Source of the DNA: Leptasterias polaris | Lineage: Eukaryota > Echinodermata > Asteroidea > Forcipulatida > Asteriidae | NCBI GenBank assembly: GCA_037783415.1 | Contig: JAZGTN010000119.1 | Coordinates: 1,620,001 to 1,684,000, forward strand | Reading direction: 5' to 3' | Length of the DNA: 64,000 bases | Part shown: positions 53,063 to 58,325 of the stretch, piece after piece | Numbering within the stretch: the stretch's first letter is position 1 | Layout of the letters: the number at the start of each line of letters is the position of its first letter | The notes under the pieces: generated by a model | The model's database searches: none | What the model was told of the DNA's origin: nothing | What the model saw: the letters and a program-made list of their open reading frames with translations, nothing else | Translations under genes and position numbers: made by a program

Positions 53063-54327
53063 TTACAGTCCGAGACCGAGACCGAGACCGAGACCTTACA
53101 GTCCGAGACCGAGACCGAGACCTCGACCTCGACCTCCGCCGAGACCTCCAACACTGCTAGCAAGTAGAAATACACATGGTGTTACCGCAAACCAAATATA
53201 TATTGATACCTCACCATGCAATGCCTCAAATCCCATATGTGTGCGGAGCCATGTTCAAAATATAAGACCATTTGATTAATACATAGCACCATGTAACAGT
53301 TTAAAGGCACTGGACCGTTTGGTAATTACATTTACACAAAATATATATTAGCATAAAAACTTACTTGGTAACGAGCAACGGAGAGCTGTTGATAGTATAA
53401 AACATTGTGAGAAACGACTCCCTCTGAAGTTACGTAGTTTTTGAGAAAGAGGTAATTTCTCACTAAAATATTAAAAGACTTCAGGTCTGAAGCCTTTTAT
53501 TGGCATCTGAAAGCACACAAATTTGTGCAACAAGGGTGTTTTTTCTTCCATTATTTTCTTGCAACTTCGATGACCAATTCAGCCCAAATTTTCCCAGGTT
53601 TGTTATTTTATGCATATGTTGGGATACACCAAGTCTGGTCTTTGATAATTACCAAACGTGTCCAGTGCCTTTAAAGGGTGTTGTGGCACAACCTGCAGCC
53701 ATCCATACCAGAAAATACCGGGGCAAACCCCTTCTCTTTAACAATAAGTGTGCTGGGTTGTTTTAGGTGCATTACACTACACACTGGACCTTGCGGTATT
53801 TCCCATCTGAAGGATGAAGCAATAATGGTTGAGCGCCTTGCTTCTAGCCTTGCTTCTAGCCCTTCATTTCTGTATAACTTTCACAAGATGCCCATTGTTC
53901 ATGCAATTGTACTCTATTTTGATCTGAAAACTGTCCAAATACAGCGAATAGAAGTTGAAGTTTCCACAAAATACTGTCGCTTTTTTCAATTGCTCCAATC
54001 ATGCACAAAATCACTGTCAAACATAAACAATGTTTTTTATCATTTTCATTAAAATACAGCAACTGTGGCTTGAATAAATGTTCACAGGTTGGTTCCAAAG
54101 TATGGTGGTGTTCTCATAAACTAGAGGTTGGTTCCAAAGTATGGTGGTGTTCTCATAAACTAGAGGCTTGATACAAGTTAACTCTTCAAAAACTGTCGAT
54201 GTGCCCGCTTTAATCGGTCAGTAACCCACTTTTTATTGTTCTTTTCCCCCAGTTCCTCTACACTAGGAAGAGCCAAGGGAAGGTAGTGGTAGAGATCAAC
54301 GAAGCACGTCCAACTGCTGGATTGTAA
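30841..54327 (+). CDS. PTGR3: Prostaglandin reductase 3 (ZADH2), 12 coding exons, 352 aa
   Basis: Exons: 30841-30968, 33167-33257, 34265-34363, 37704-37802, 40544-40583, 40883-40911, 41450-41524, 42142-42213, 43514-43575, 50696-50798, 51895-52080, 54253-54327. They sum to 1059 nt with no phase conflict and every intron is GT-AG. The protein is a medium-chain dehydrogenase/reductase without the catalytic zinc ligands. The family enzyme reduces the 13,14 double bond of 15-keto-prostaglandins with NADPH. Landmarks are FREAVVIKTVPML (N-terminal GroES-like domain), GINATDIN (residues ~46-53), GVGEVVDVG, the nucleotide-binding AAAGGTGQLA (153-162), HVIGTCSS (second Rossmann strand), DVVYECVGG, GRLIIIGFVS, and a C-terminal GKVVVEI strand. 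Human PTGR3 is recalled as 377 residues, so only the extreme N-terminus may be missing. Orthology rests on sequence wording throughout; family membership is near certain. Confidence 0.95.
31042..31109. repeat. Foldback element GTTGTGATAATCGTAACCC (intron 1)
   Basis: The left arm GTTGTGATAATCGTAACCC-TCC and right arm GGA-GGGTTACGATTATCGCAAC are inverted around a CCATCCTCC...GGAGGAGGG core. A shorter relative with the same ends is at 60478-60522. Confidence 0.85.
32318..32400. repeat. Poly-G/C repeat fragment with GGGGGGCAC blocks
   Basis: It contains an uninterrupted G run of about 14 (near 32331-32344), then GGGGGGCACGTGCCCCCC and 'gtgccccccctta', followed by 'taagttacgccactg'. A diverged inverted relative (GCCAGTGGTGTAACTAAGG, GGAGCACGTGCCCCC) is at 38593-38660. 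Confidence 0.7.
33167..33257 (+). CDS. PTGR3 coding exon 2
   Basis: The acceptor tcctgtcag|G completes the split Arg codon. The exon encodes FAGINATDINKTAGFYG and IPFDAGFE, the conserved substrate-domain segment. The donor is GAG|gtaagg. Confidence 0.93.
33287..33463 (+). repeat. Miniature element with GGGCCCAAATTCATAGA / TCTATGAAATTGG ends
   Basis: The left end is CCTGGGCCCAAATTCATAGA, then CCTGCTTAAG; the right end is GCTTAATCAGCTCTATGAAA, then TTGGAC. The interior ACATGTGACATGGTAGTTTGG and GGTAACCTTATTCTGGTAAGC is shared with copies at 37029-37223, 55480-55604 and 62371-62533. Confidence 0.85.
33783..34075 (+). repeat. 21-bp minisatellite (TTACTGGCCCGATGCTAAAAG), intron 2
   Basis: Fourteen occurrences of ACTGGCC are spaced exactly 21 bp from 33791 to 34064. 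Units differ almost only at two positions (CCCGA, CCCAA or CCTGA). Because 21 is a multiple of three, long open frames exist on both strands. The array lies inside a PTGR3 intron and is not part of the protein. Confidence 0.95.
34265..34363 (+). CDS. PTGR3 coding exon 3
   Basis: The acceptor follows a T-rich tract (tttttttcag|). The exon encodes GVGEVVDVGEKVTKFKIGQ and SVCYMCLSAFGEYV, the GroES-like beta-barrel segment. The donor is GTC|gtaagt. Confidence 0.93.
34446..34821 (+). repeat. TTAA-flanked miniature element (intron 3)
   Basis: TTAA, AGGCACAGTACATGTTTGG at the left; CCAAACATATGCAGCACCT, TTAA at the right. The central hairpin GAGAAGCGTTTCTGTCAGAA and ACGCTTCTC spans about 34598-34627. 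Confidence 0.85.
34822..35240. repeat. Diverged relative of the TTAA element family
   Basis: It has 'aaaggtcattctttggtaatg' at 34846 and 'gctgttttctcaacaactagacactgtatta' at about 35141, the latter matching 11808-11830. No termini are clear. Confidence 0.4.
35998..36354 (+). repeat. TTAA-type miniature element lacking its left terminus
   Basis: The interior ('tactagcatgaaaaattacttggtaac...agcaacggagagctgttgatagtataaaac') and right end CCAAACGTGTTCAGTGCCT, TTAA match the 11165 and 53301 copies. The first ~35 bp are missing. The central hairpin GACTTCAGGCCTGAAGCC spans about 36147-36164. Confidence 0.8.
37029..37223 (+). repeat. Miniature element with CTGGACCCAATTTCA ends (intron 3)
   Basis: The left end CTGGACCCAATTTCAGAGAG, then CTGCTTAAGCAG, is inverted relative to the right end CTGCTTAAGCAG-like 'gcttaagcagctctatgaaattgggcccag'. 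It is the most complete copy of this family in the window (195 bp). Confidence 0.85.
37704..37802 (+). CDS. PTGR3 coding exon 4
   Basis: The acceptor ttgacag| is followed by LLYEAMAYNIPSVNPEYIGL and LVSGLTADLALKE. This is the segment linking the substrate domain to the Rossmann fold. In relatives the residue after 'TA' is often Tyr or Ser; here it is Asp. The donor GAG|gttagt is a weaker GTTAGT site. Confidence 0.9.
37842..38142. repeat. Miniature element with CATAGAAATAGAACCCGGAG ends (intron 4)
   Basis: The left CATAGAAATAGAACCCGGAG, AACGCTG and right CAGCGTTCTCCGGGTTCTAT, TTCTATG are inverted. Internally ACACGCGTGTATGGCAAAAT is repeated (about 37931 and 37964) and appears inverted near 38021. 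It lies 40 bp after exon 4. Confidence 0.85.
38593..38728 (-). repeat. Relative of the GGGGCAC repeat, with terminal palindrome
   Basis: It has CCAGTGGTGTAACTAAGG, GGAGCACGTGCCCCCAATTG, then a palindrome CATTTATGGGAGTCAAA/TTTGACTCCCATAAATG (38691-38727, with a short AA..TT centre). Compare 32318-32400 in reverse. Confidence 0.7.
38939..40118 (+). repeat. ~1.2-kb repeat with GGTGTTCGG hairpin and CRE-like palindromes (intron 4)
   Basis: It opens with the hairpin AGGTGTTCGG-gcgacag-CCGAACACCT (38939-38965), and CCGAACACCTCTTTTTTG recurs at the far end (about 40109). TGACGTCA occurs at 39132, 39421, 39579 and 39725, with CGACGTCA at 39870. The intervening text repeats loosely ('tgaaacttggcatg', 'tgaaacttcacaca', 'ggaaactttgcatg'), as in a degenerate tandem of 100-150-bp modules. 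I see no coding capacity. Confidence 0.7.
40544..40583 (+). CDS. PTGR3 coding exon 5 (40 nt)
   Basis: A micro-exon encoding KGWLQKGETVLVT, the first Rossmann strand. The acceptor is caatag|, and the donor ACAG|gtgaga leaves one base of the next Ala codon. Confidence 0.9.
40883..40911 (+). CDS. PTGR3 coding exon 6 (29 nt, NADPH loop)
   Basis: A 29-nt exon carrying the glycine-rich dinucleotide loop AAAGGTGQLA. The acceptor is ttgtttcag| and the donor GCG|gtgagt. It is too short for ordinary open-frame searches, but the flanking phases (1 then 0) require it. Confidence 0.93.
41089..41168 (+). repeat. SINE body fragment (intron 6)
   Basis: AAAGCCGTAGGTCCTG, AATGCACGTAAAAGAACC and TTATTGTAAAAGAG align in order with 51322-51390 of the SINE (AAAGCCGTTGGTCCTG, AATGCACGTAAAAGAACC, TTATTGTAAAGAG). 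Head and tail are missing. Confidence 0.75.
41245..41415 (+). repeat. Diverged ~55-60-bp tandem repeat (intron 6)
   Basis: 'ttgtgtagtttctttt', 'ttggtaatttctttt', 'ttgtgtaatttctttt' and 'ttgtgtaatttccttg' start successive units. Each of the first three is followed by 'gaaag' or 'caaaag' and CTCATAAAT. The array ends 35 bp before exon 7. Confidence 0.8.
41450..41524 (+). CDS. PTGR3 coding exon 7
   Basis: Encodes VQYAKLAGCHVIGTCSSEAK and AEFLR: the helix after the glycine loop and the second Rossmann strand with its phosphate-side TCSS. The acceptor is ttttacag| and the donor CGG|gtaaat. Confidence 0.93.
42142..42213 (+). CDS. PTGR3 coding exon 8
   Basis: Encodes SIGCDRAIIYTTENLEEVLK and KEYP, corresponding to the 'LGCDRPINY' region of the family. 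The acceptor is tgctcag| and the donor CCG|gttagt. Confidence 0.92.
42418..42482 (+). pseudogene. LINE C-terminal coding fragment (intron 8)
   Basis: The translation GDGAFVSASPKLWNSLLYLL matches the usual 'GxRxFxxxAPxLWNxLP' block near the C-terminus of Jockey/CR1-type polymerases. It is a very short remnant. AT-rich sequence at 42960-43095 may be its 3' UTR, with a TTAA-family insertion between. Confidence 0.6.
42543..42865 (+). repeat. TTAA-family miniature element, degraded (intron 8)
   Basis: The left end AAAGGGAGGGTATACCTTTG, then GTAAC, equals the inverted right end of the 12063-12424 copy. The central hairpin is GTTTCATTGCGTGAAAC at about 42707-42723. The right end has decayed ('aaatgccttcaaaa') and no clean TTAA remains. 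Confidence 0.65.
43240..43475 (+). repeat. 20-bp minisatellite TAACACTTGGGGACTTACCG (intron 8)
   Basis: About eleven units of GTAACACTTGGGGACTTACC occur with variation in the second half (GACCTACC, GACCGACC, GAACTTACC). The edges are degenerate. The array ends 38 bp before exon 9. Confidence 0.93.
43514..43575 (+). CDS. PTGR3 coding exon 9
   Basis: Encodes KKIDVVYECVGGETFRTCYD, the conserved strand-turn DVVYExVGG. The acceptor is tttttcag|. The donor CTG|gtaagg leaves two bases of a Trp codon finished by exon 10. This 62-nt exon sits between two tandem arrays (43240-43475 and 43677 onward). Confidence 0.93.
43677..49724 (+). repeat. 52-bp satellite, ~116 copies, apparently identical (intron 9)
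   Basis: The unit reads GTGTTCTTTACTGTTGAGAA, GATTTGAAGGGACTTGCATT, AATTGTTGCAAA (52 bp). The register returns every 780 bp exactly from 43681 to the end, and I saw no base difference between units by eye. The array starts within a few bases of 'ataagcaaa' and stops abruptly at 'tttac' where the 17-bp array begins. Stops in every frame exclude coding. Confidence 0.97.
49725..50018 (+). repeat. 17-bp minisatellite CTAAGCACAAAAAGAAG (intron 9)
   Basis: About 17 units have 17-bp spacing (ctaagcac at 49734, 49751, 49768 and on). They alternate irregularly between two variants, AGAAG and AGATG. The unit matches the end region of the miniature element at 62371 (gcttaagcacaaaaagtagctaagcac). Confidence 0.95.
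50022..50638 (+). repeat. 15-bp minisatellite GTCTTGAGTCACACG, ~41 units (intron 9)
   Basis: Units are nearly all 15 bp, with CACACG, CACATG, CACGCG and CACGCAG variants on the left and a homogeneous CACACG block on the right (about 50380-50590). By count, 37 units contain TGAGTCA; the last three have TCAGTCA. Long open frames on both strands follow from the 5-codon period and are not genes. Confidence 0.95.
50696..50798 (+). CDS. PTGR3 coding exon 10
   Basis: The acceptor gggttag|G completes the split Trp codon. The exon encodes LAPKGRLIIIGFVSVYPEDS and TVNVSHLTAKELMK. The donor is AAG|gtaagt. It begins 58 bp after the end of the 15-bp array. Confidence 0.93.
50925..51176. repeat. Probable dispersed repeat upstream of the SINE (intron 10)
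   Basis: It contains GTGAGTGGAGGTTCGCGTTG, TTTTCTCCGGGCCCTCCG and TTTTCTCCCTCCGTAAAAACC, wording I recall from recurrent intergenic repeats of marine deuterostomes. No termini are defined. It may be a separate element or a 5' partner of the SINE. Confidence 0.4.
51177..51600 (+). mobile_element. tRNA-Leu-derived SINE (intron 10)
   Basis: The head 51178-51262 is tRNA-like, with A box TGGCTGAGCGG, anticodon loop ACTCAAG (CAA, Leu), a long variable arm and B box GGTTCGAGCC. The body has AAGCAAGACACTTAACC, CGAATGGGACGTAAAGCCG and AATGCACGTAAAAGAACC. The tail GCGCTATATAAGAAGCC is followed by ATTAATT repeats. A body fragment lies at 41089-41168 and tail fragments at 13034, 15964 and 60948. Confidence 0.9.
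51601..51894. other. Intron 10 remainder
   Basis: Unique-looking AT-rich DNA between the SINE tail and exon 11. I see no feature in it beyond the acceptor region. Confidence 0.5.
51895..52080 (+). CDS. PTGR3 coding exon 11
   Basis: Encodes 62 residues including VLTSSHTVSGFYLFHYRNKW and KGPFKGLEGIADAVE, the FFLNHY-like and GLESI-like blocks of the family. The acceptor is tatggcag| and the donor GAG|gtaaga. Confidence 0.93.
52081..52819. other. Intron 11, left part
   Basis: No recognisable coding sequence. Local direct repeats are minor ('cttgtttacaat' twice at about 52304-52328). Open frames on the minus strand have no domain signature. Confidence 0.4.
52820..53164. mobile_element. hAT-type miniature element with internal (CGAGAC)n array
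   Basis: The element body is 52828-53156. Termini CAGTGTTGGAG and CTCCAACACTG are perfect 11-bp inverted repeats, flanked on both sides by CTAGCAAG (52820-52827 and 53157-53164). 8-bp duplications and CAGTG-type ends are hallmarks of hAT transposons. The interior is almost entirely GAGACC hexamers punctuated by TTGCAGTC or TTACAGTC, so all the long open frames here (both strands) are repeat artefacts. There is no transposase. Confidence 0.92.
53301..53674 (+). repeat. TTAA-flanked miniature element (intron 11)
   Basis: TTAA, AGGCACTGGACCGTTTGG at the left; CCAAACGTGTCCAGTGCCT, TTAA at the right. The central hairpin AGACTTCAGGTCTGAAGCCT is at about 53475-53495. It is very close to the 11165 copy. 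Confidence 0.87.
54087..54166 (+). repeat. Perfect 39-bp tandem duplication (intron 11)
   Basis: Two back-to-back copies of GGTTGGTTCCAAAGTATGG, TGGTGTTCTCATAAACTAGA (39 bp) start at 54087 and 54126. Confidence 0.93.
54253..54327 (+). CDS. PTGR3 terminal coding exon
   Basis: The acceptor tccccccag| is followed by FLYTRKSQGKVVVEINEARP and TAGL, then TAA at 54325-54327. The C-terminus AGL does not fit the usual peroxisomal SKL-type signal that I recall for the mammalian protein. Confidence 0.93.
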   Translation, partial: FLYTRKSQGKVVVEINEARPTAGL

Positions 54328-54599
54328 TTGGTTCATCTTTCAAAGACAAATCTAATTGGTGATTGGTTAACGGGTAATTATATATCAAGACTGAAGGGCT
54401 GTGTTTGAATAAGGATTGTGATCTGTCAACTGTCAACAACATTGTGACAAAAGGACTGTGGTTGGTCGTGATAGGTCATTATCATCAGGACACAGTGACT
54501 GTGATTGGTCATTCCTTTTAGATAACAATGGATGAATGGTCAGCTGTGTCCTGGAGCGATTAAACCGACCAGTCTTTAAACTGTGTATTGGCGAAACTG

Positions 54600-54605
54600 A
54601 ATAAA
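54600..54605 (+). promoter_or_regulatory. Candidate polyadenylation signal AATAAA, PTGR3
   Basis: AATAAA lies 273 bp after the PTGR3 stop codon and is followed by a T-rich stretch (gaatttttattgg). It is a plausible transcript end just before the LINE fragment. Confidence 0.5.
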
Positions 54606-54654
54606 TCTGTAATATTTACAATGAATTTTTATTGGTAACAACAGACCTTGTGAC

Positions 54655-54999
54655 TTAAAAACACTGTTCTATATATACAAAGCTCTGAATGATCTGTCGC
54701 CAGTCTATCTTACAGATTGCATTGCCACCCATTTACCATCAAGGGAAGGTCTACGTTCGAACCGTGACGTTACTTGTCTTGTCATCTCTAAGAGTAAAAA
54801 ACGGATAGGCGATGGATCATTCAGTGTGTTCGGGCCAACTCTCCACAGACCTTAAGATCCTCACCAACGGTTGATGCTTTCAAGCGCAATCTCAAAACCC
54901 ATTTATTTTAGTGTGTTCACATTGCTGATGTTTTTGTTTGTTTGTAAAGCGCAATGATCATTTTTGGAATTGCGCTATATAAGAACTGATATTATTATT
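54655..54999 (+). pseudogene. LINE 3'-end fragment (Jockey/CR1 type)
   Basis: The translation LFYIYKALNDLSPVYLTDCI, then ATHLPSREGLRSN and GDGSFSVFGPTLHRP, followed in another frame by FKRNLKTHLF, is the usual C-terminal block of these polymerases. A short 3' UTR ends GCGCTATATAAGAACTG with ATT repeats. A frameshift, and the lack of everything upstream, mark a dead 5'-truncated copy. Confidence 0.85.
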
Positions 55000-55253
55000 A
55001 AATGACCTCTGTGAAAGTTCAAGTTGTGATCAAAATTTAAATTGGGAAGTTAACTTTCAACTTGGCATGTCTTCATTACAGTCGTTGTTTCTATAATTTT
55101 AGTGTGCAATTTCTGAAAACCCATGTTTAAATACAGAGTAATGGTTGGTTGGGTTAAGCCTGCTGGTCATTTCAGTCACCATTGATTGGTCAATTTCTCT
55201 TTGAAGGGCATCGGGAAAGCAACACAGAATTTCAAAAGTAGCTTGAGCTCCAG

Positions 55254-55343
55254 CAGCCGATTTCACGAAACGCTAGGACGAGTAACTCGTCCTAACTTAA
55301 GACTAGTCCTAAGTTAGAAAGAGTTTGGTGAAATCGACGGCTG
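55254..55343. repeat. 90-bp miniature element with CAGCCGATTTCAC ends
   Basis: The left CAGCCGATTTCACGAAAC and right GTTTGGTGAAATCGACGGCTG (as GTTTGGTGAAATCG, ACGGCTG) are inverted. The middle has AGGACGAGT/ACTCGTCCT and CTTAAGACTAGTCCTAAG palindromic blocks, so almost the whole element can fold. Confidence 0.85.
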
Positions 55344-55479
55344 GGGCAGGACTTCTTGTGGCACGACTATGTTGGTTTTTGACGCTATTAACTGGCTTAA
55401 ACCTTGCCTTTCTGGCCTTTAATTCATAGTTTTTGTGCAAATAAGTTAACTGCTGATGATTCTCTTTAGCACATCTTTC

Positions 55480-55604
55480 ATAGAGCTGCTTAAGCAGCAA
55501 ATTATTGCTTAACAATTGTCTGCTAAGCAGAAAACCAGTCACAAATTGTACATGTGACATGGTAGTTTGGTTGGCAACCTTAATAAGCAGCTCTATGAAA
55601 TTGG
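55480..55604 (+). repeat. Miniature element (GCTTAAGCAG family), internally deleted
   Basis: It has CATAGAGCTGCTTAAGCAG at the left, AGTCACAAATTGTACATGTG and ACATGGTAGTTTGG in the middle, and AAGCAGCTCTATGAAATTGG at the right. It is shorter than the 37029 copy. Confidence 0.8.
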
Positions 55605-56771
55605 AAAGAATATCTGGCCTGATCTTTAGGGGTGTTGATGAATTCAGTAAGACTTAAATTTTATCTTTGATAGGACGACATATTAAGATTATTTAATGGG
55701 AGTGTTTATTTTCATGAAGATTTAATTGTAGAAATTTCATCGGTCAGGAAATAAAGTTAGAGAATTGAGATTAACACCTTTGCTTTGTGAGCATTTATTA
55801 AGTAGTAACTATTACACTGTAGGTGGAGCTTACCCTATAAACCAAGTCAATACTGTTTGAGGCTTGTGAGAAAGGTGTTCCCCTCGGCAATTTCTCTGAT
55901 GGATTTATTATCAACGAGTGTATCGAACTGGAATGAATTTTATCTTTGAGAGGGCAAGACTTTTACCATTTTGCAAAGAACCCTTCCATTGGAAAATCTT
56001 TAAAGTATAGTATATGAATATTTTGAAAGGGGCACCCCAGGGATGATGTAGACTTTAGCCTAATGCATCTGAAGTTTAAGAACAAAAACATTTGAATCAA
56101 AGATTTGTTCCCTTTCAGTGGATTTTTTTTATTCAAATATCACAAAACTTCCAAAAACAATATCAACAGCTATTGAAGTTGCCGTCTTGCGTGTGATTCA
56201 CACTTTACTGTACATAGCTCGTACTTGTCCACATACCAACTGGTACTCATCATCACAATCTTATCTTCGTACGAGAATGCAGTGTTTACATATTGACGTT
56301 TACTAAGTTTGTGATGTTATTGTCTCCTGTGTCTGCTATCCATGTGTTGCTGTTGCCCAAGGAGGGTCCACTGAAAGGGATAGTCCCGTTGAAGCTTAGT
56401 TGATACGATGTCAACAGAGGGCTTAGAAGTTCAGCTTTGTTCTTCTCCAGTGACGTCTCTTAGCATTGTATCTGCAAGTAATAGAATCCAAGTAAAAATT
56501 ACATGACATTTTTGACACAATAAAACCAACTGATGGTAGACAAAAAATAAACATTCTGAAAATGGGTGGCACCTGGCCTTGAATCCATTAATGGGCCTGA
56601 TGTGAGGTTTTAAAAGACTAACAAACTCTTCACAATGTGCAAACGACTGAATCAATACGACGAGCCTCACCAATAGTTTGTCCCTCAAAAATGTCTGTAA
56701 ATAACAGATTTAGGAGTCAATTTCTTACAGGATCCAATATTCTGTCTTGGGGTAAGCTAACCCAGGTTGGA
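55605..56771. other. No recognised feature
   Basis: AT-rich intergenic DNA. Short open frames on both strands have no recognisable content and no convincing splice pattern. Confidence 0.4.
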
Positions 56772-56806
56772 CTCCTCCGTTGCATACAACGCGACGGAGT
56801 CCAGGG
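56772..56806. repeat. Short hairpin GGACTCCTCCGTTGC
   Basis: GGACTCCTCCGTTGC and GCGACGGAGTCC are inverted around 'atacaac'. It may be the remnant of a foldback element. Confidence 0.6.
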
Positions 56807-56948
56807 TATAAAGGGGCTCTGCCATTGCAAAAAAAAGTATAAATTAAACAAATTTTTTGTTTTACCTATTTGAGGAAGCTGAAACTTGACTCACATATTC
56901 CTTGTGTCCTGAACTTTACGCCTGCTCTATTCAGAATTGTAAATTTTA

Positions 56949-57155
56949 TCCTTGGACGACATTATTTTCGAAAATAAATCCGAGTTGTGCACTGGCGATG
57001 TGACAACCTCAACTGACATGGAGCCAAGTCCACAAAAGAGGGCGCTGTTTAACCCGTAACACTCAACGTTTTTACTTCCGGGCGGCAACACGACTGAGTC
57101 ACAGCGCCAGTGCACAACTCGGACTTATTTTCGGAAATAATGTCATTCATGGATG
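56949..57155. repeat. Miniature element with ~60-bp inverted ends
   Basis: The left arm has GACATTATTTTCGAAAATAA, then ATCCGAGTTGTGCACTGGCG; the right arm has CGCCAGTGCACAACTCGGAC, then TTATTTTCGGAAATAATGTC. A GAGGGCGCTGTTTAACCCG core sits between the arms. It is non-coding. Confidence 0.88.
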
Positions 57156-57324
57156 TATTTGTTCGTTTTTGAACTCGTCAAAAGTGTAGTTAAGGGCACC
57201 AAAAATAAATGAATGGAGTTTCAGCTTCTCAAATTAGGTAAAAATATGAAAAAATTGTACTCCAAATTTTGTTCGCATTGTACAGGATCTTTACATCCAG
57301 GACGTCAGTGCAGGCTAGGGGTTA

Positions 57325-57538
57325 GCCAACTCGCTTCAGGCATGAAGCCTTTCTCAGTCACCTGAAAACACACAATTCTATGCAACAAGGGATGGTTTTT
57401 CCCTCATCATTTTCTTGCAACTTCGATGACCAATTGAGCCCAAATTTTCACAGGTTTGTTATTTTATGCATATATTTGGATACACTTAAGTGAAGACACT
57501 GGTCTTTGACAATTACCAAAAGTATACCATGCCTTTAA
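57325..57538 (+). repeat. TTAA-type miniature element, right half only
   Basis: It begins near the central hairpin remnant (CTTCAGGCATGAAGCC) and runs to CCAAAAGTATACCATGCCT, TTAA (57535-57538). The left half is absent. Confidence 0.75.
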
Positions 57539-57950
57539 GTTAAAGGTGCTAGATTTAGGCTTAGAGTCGTACCTAATTTTGTTGCCAGTCCTCATGCGTA
57601 CCCATTGTGGAATGGGACGATTCTGCTTCTGTTTCTTCGCAAGCTTTTGCTTGATCTTAAACGACTTGTGGGCCGGCTGTAGGTGGGATTAAAAAAACAA
57701 AATAAAAGTGGCGTTAATAATAATATTAAATAATTTATAAAGTTTGTTTTATTTTGACTTGGAGTCAATCTGTATACAAGTGCTGAGTAAATAAGTCTAG
57801 TTCCCATTGAATTGTAGAAGTCGATTGTAATTTTTGTGTATCCTTCCTTGTGTTTAATTTAGTTGTTCAGTTCAGTAAACCCGACAACAAAGTATGTTGT
57901 TTTCAAACCAATACTTTGAAACTGGTGCTCGATCTCCGTATAGTAAAACG

Positions 57951-58325
57951 TTAAAGGGTGTGTACAACATTCATTGGTAATTGCCAAAGACCTGTATCCA
58001 AACTTGATGTGACCCAACATATACATGAAATAACAAACCTGTGAAGCTAAATTGGTCTTCGGAGTCATGAGAAAACAGTGAAAAACCCCCTTATTATGTG
58101 TTTTAACTTCTTTTCAAACATCGGAATTTATCCTGCAGGATAAAGACTATGTATTATTTAACTCATTTCCTAAAAACTGACTATCTATGGCATTTCATTT
58201 CAAGCAAAACTATTTCAACTTCCCTTGAAGTTTTCCACCATGACATCATGTATTTAATGTAAGTTATGTGCAAATCTGTGAACATTTATATTTTCAATCT
58301 TACCAATGTTGTACACACCCTTTAA
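57951..58325 (-). repeat. TTAA-flanked miniature element (ACACCC subfamily), inverted copy
   Basis: TTAA, AGGGTGTGTACAACATTC at the left; CCAATGTTGTACACACCCT, TTAA at the right. The central palindrome is TTATCCTGCAGGATAA at about 58128-58143. The interior runs in the opposite direction to the 12481 copy. Confidence 0.85.

Noticed and set aside
52762..53279. Three long frames (Ser-Val, Pro-Arg, Thr-Glu repeats)
   Set aside because: All arise from the GAGACC array inside the hAT-type miniature element.
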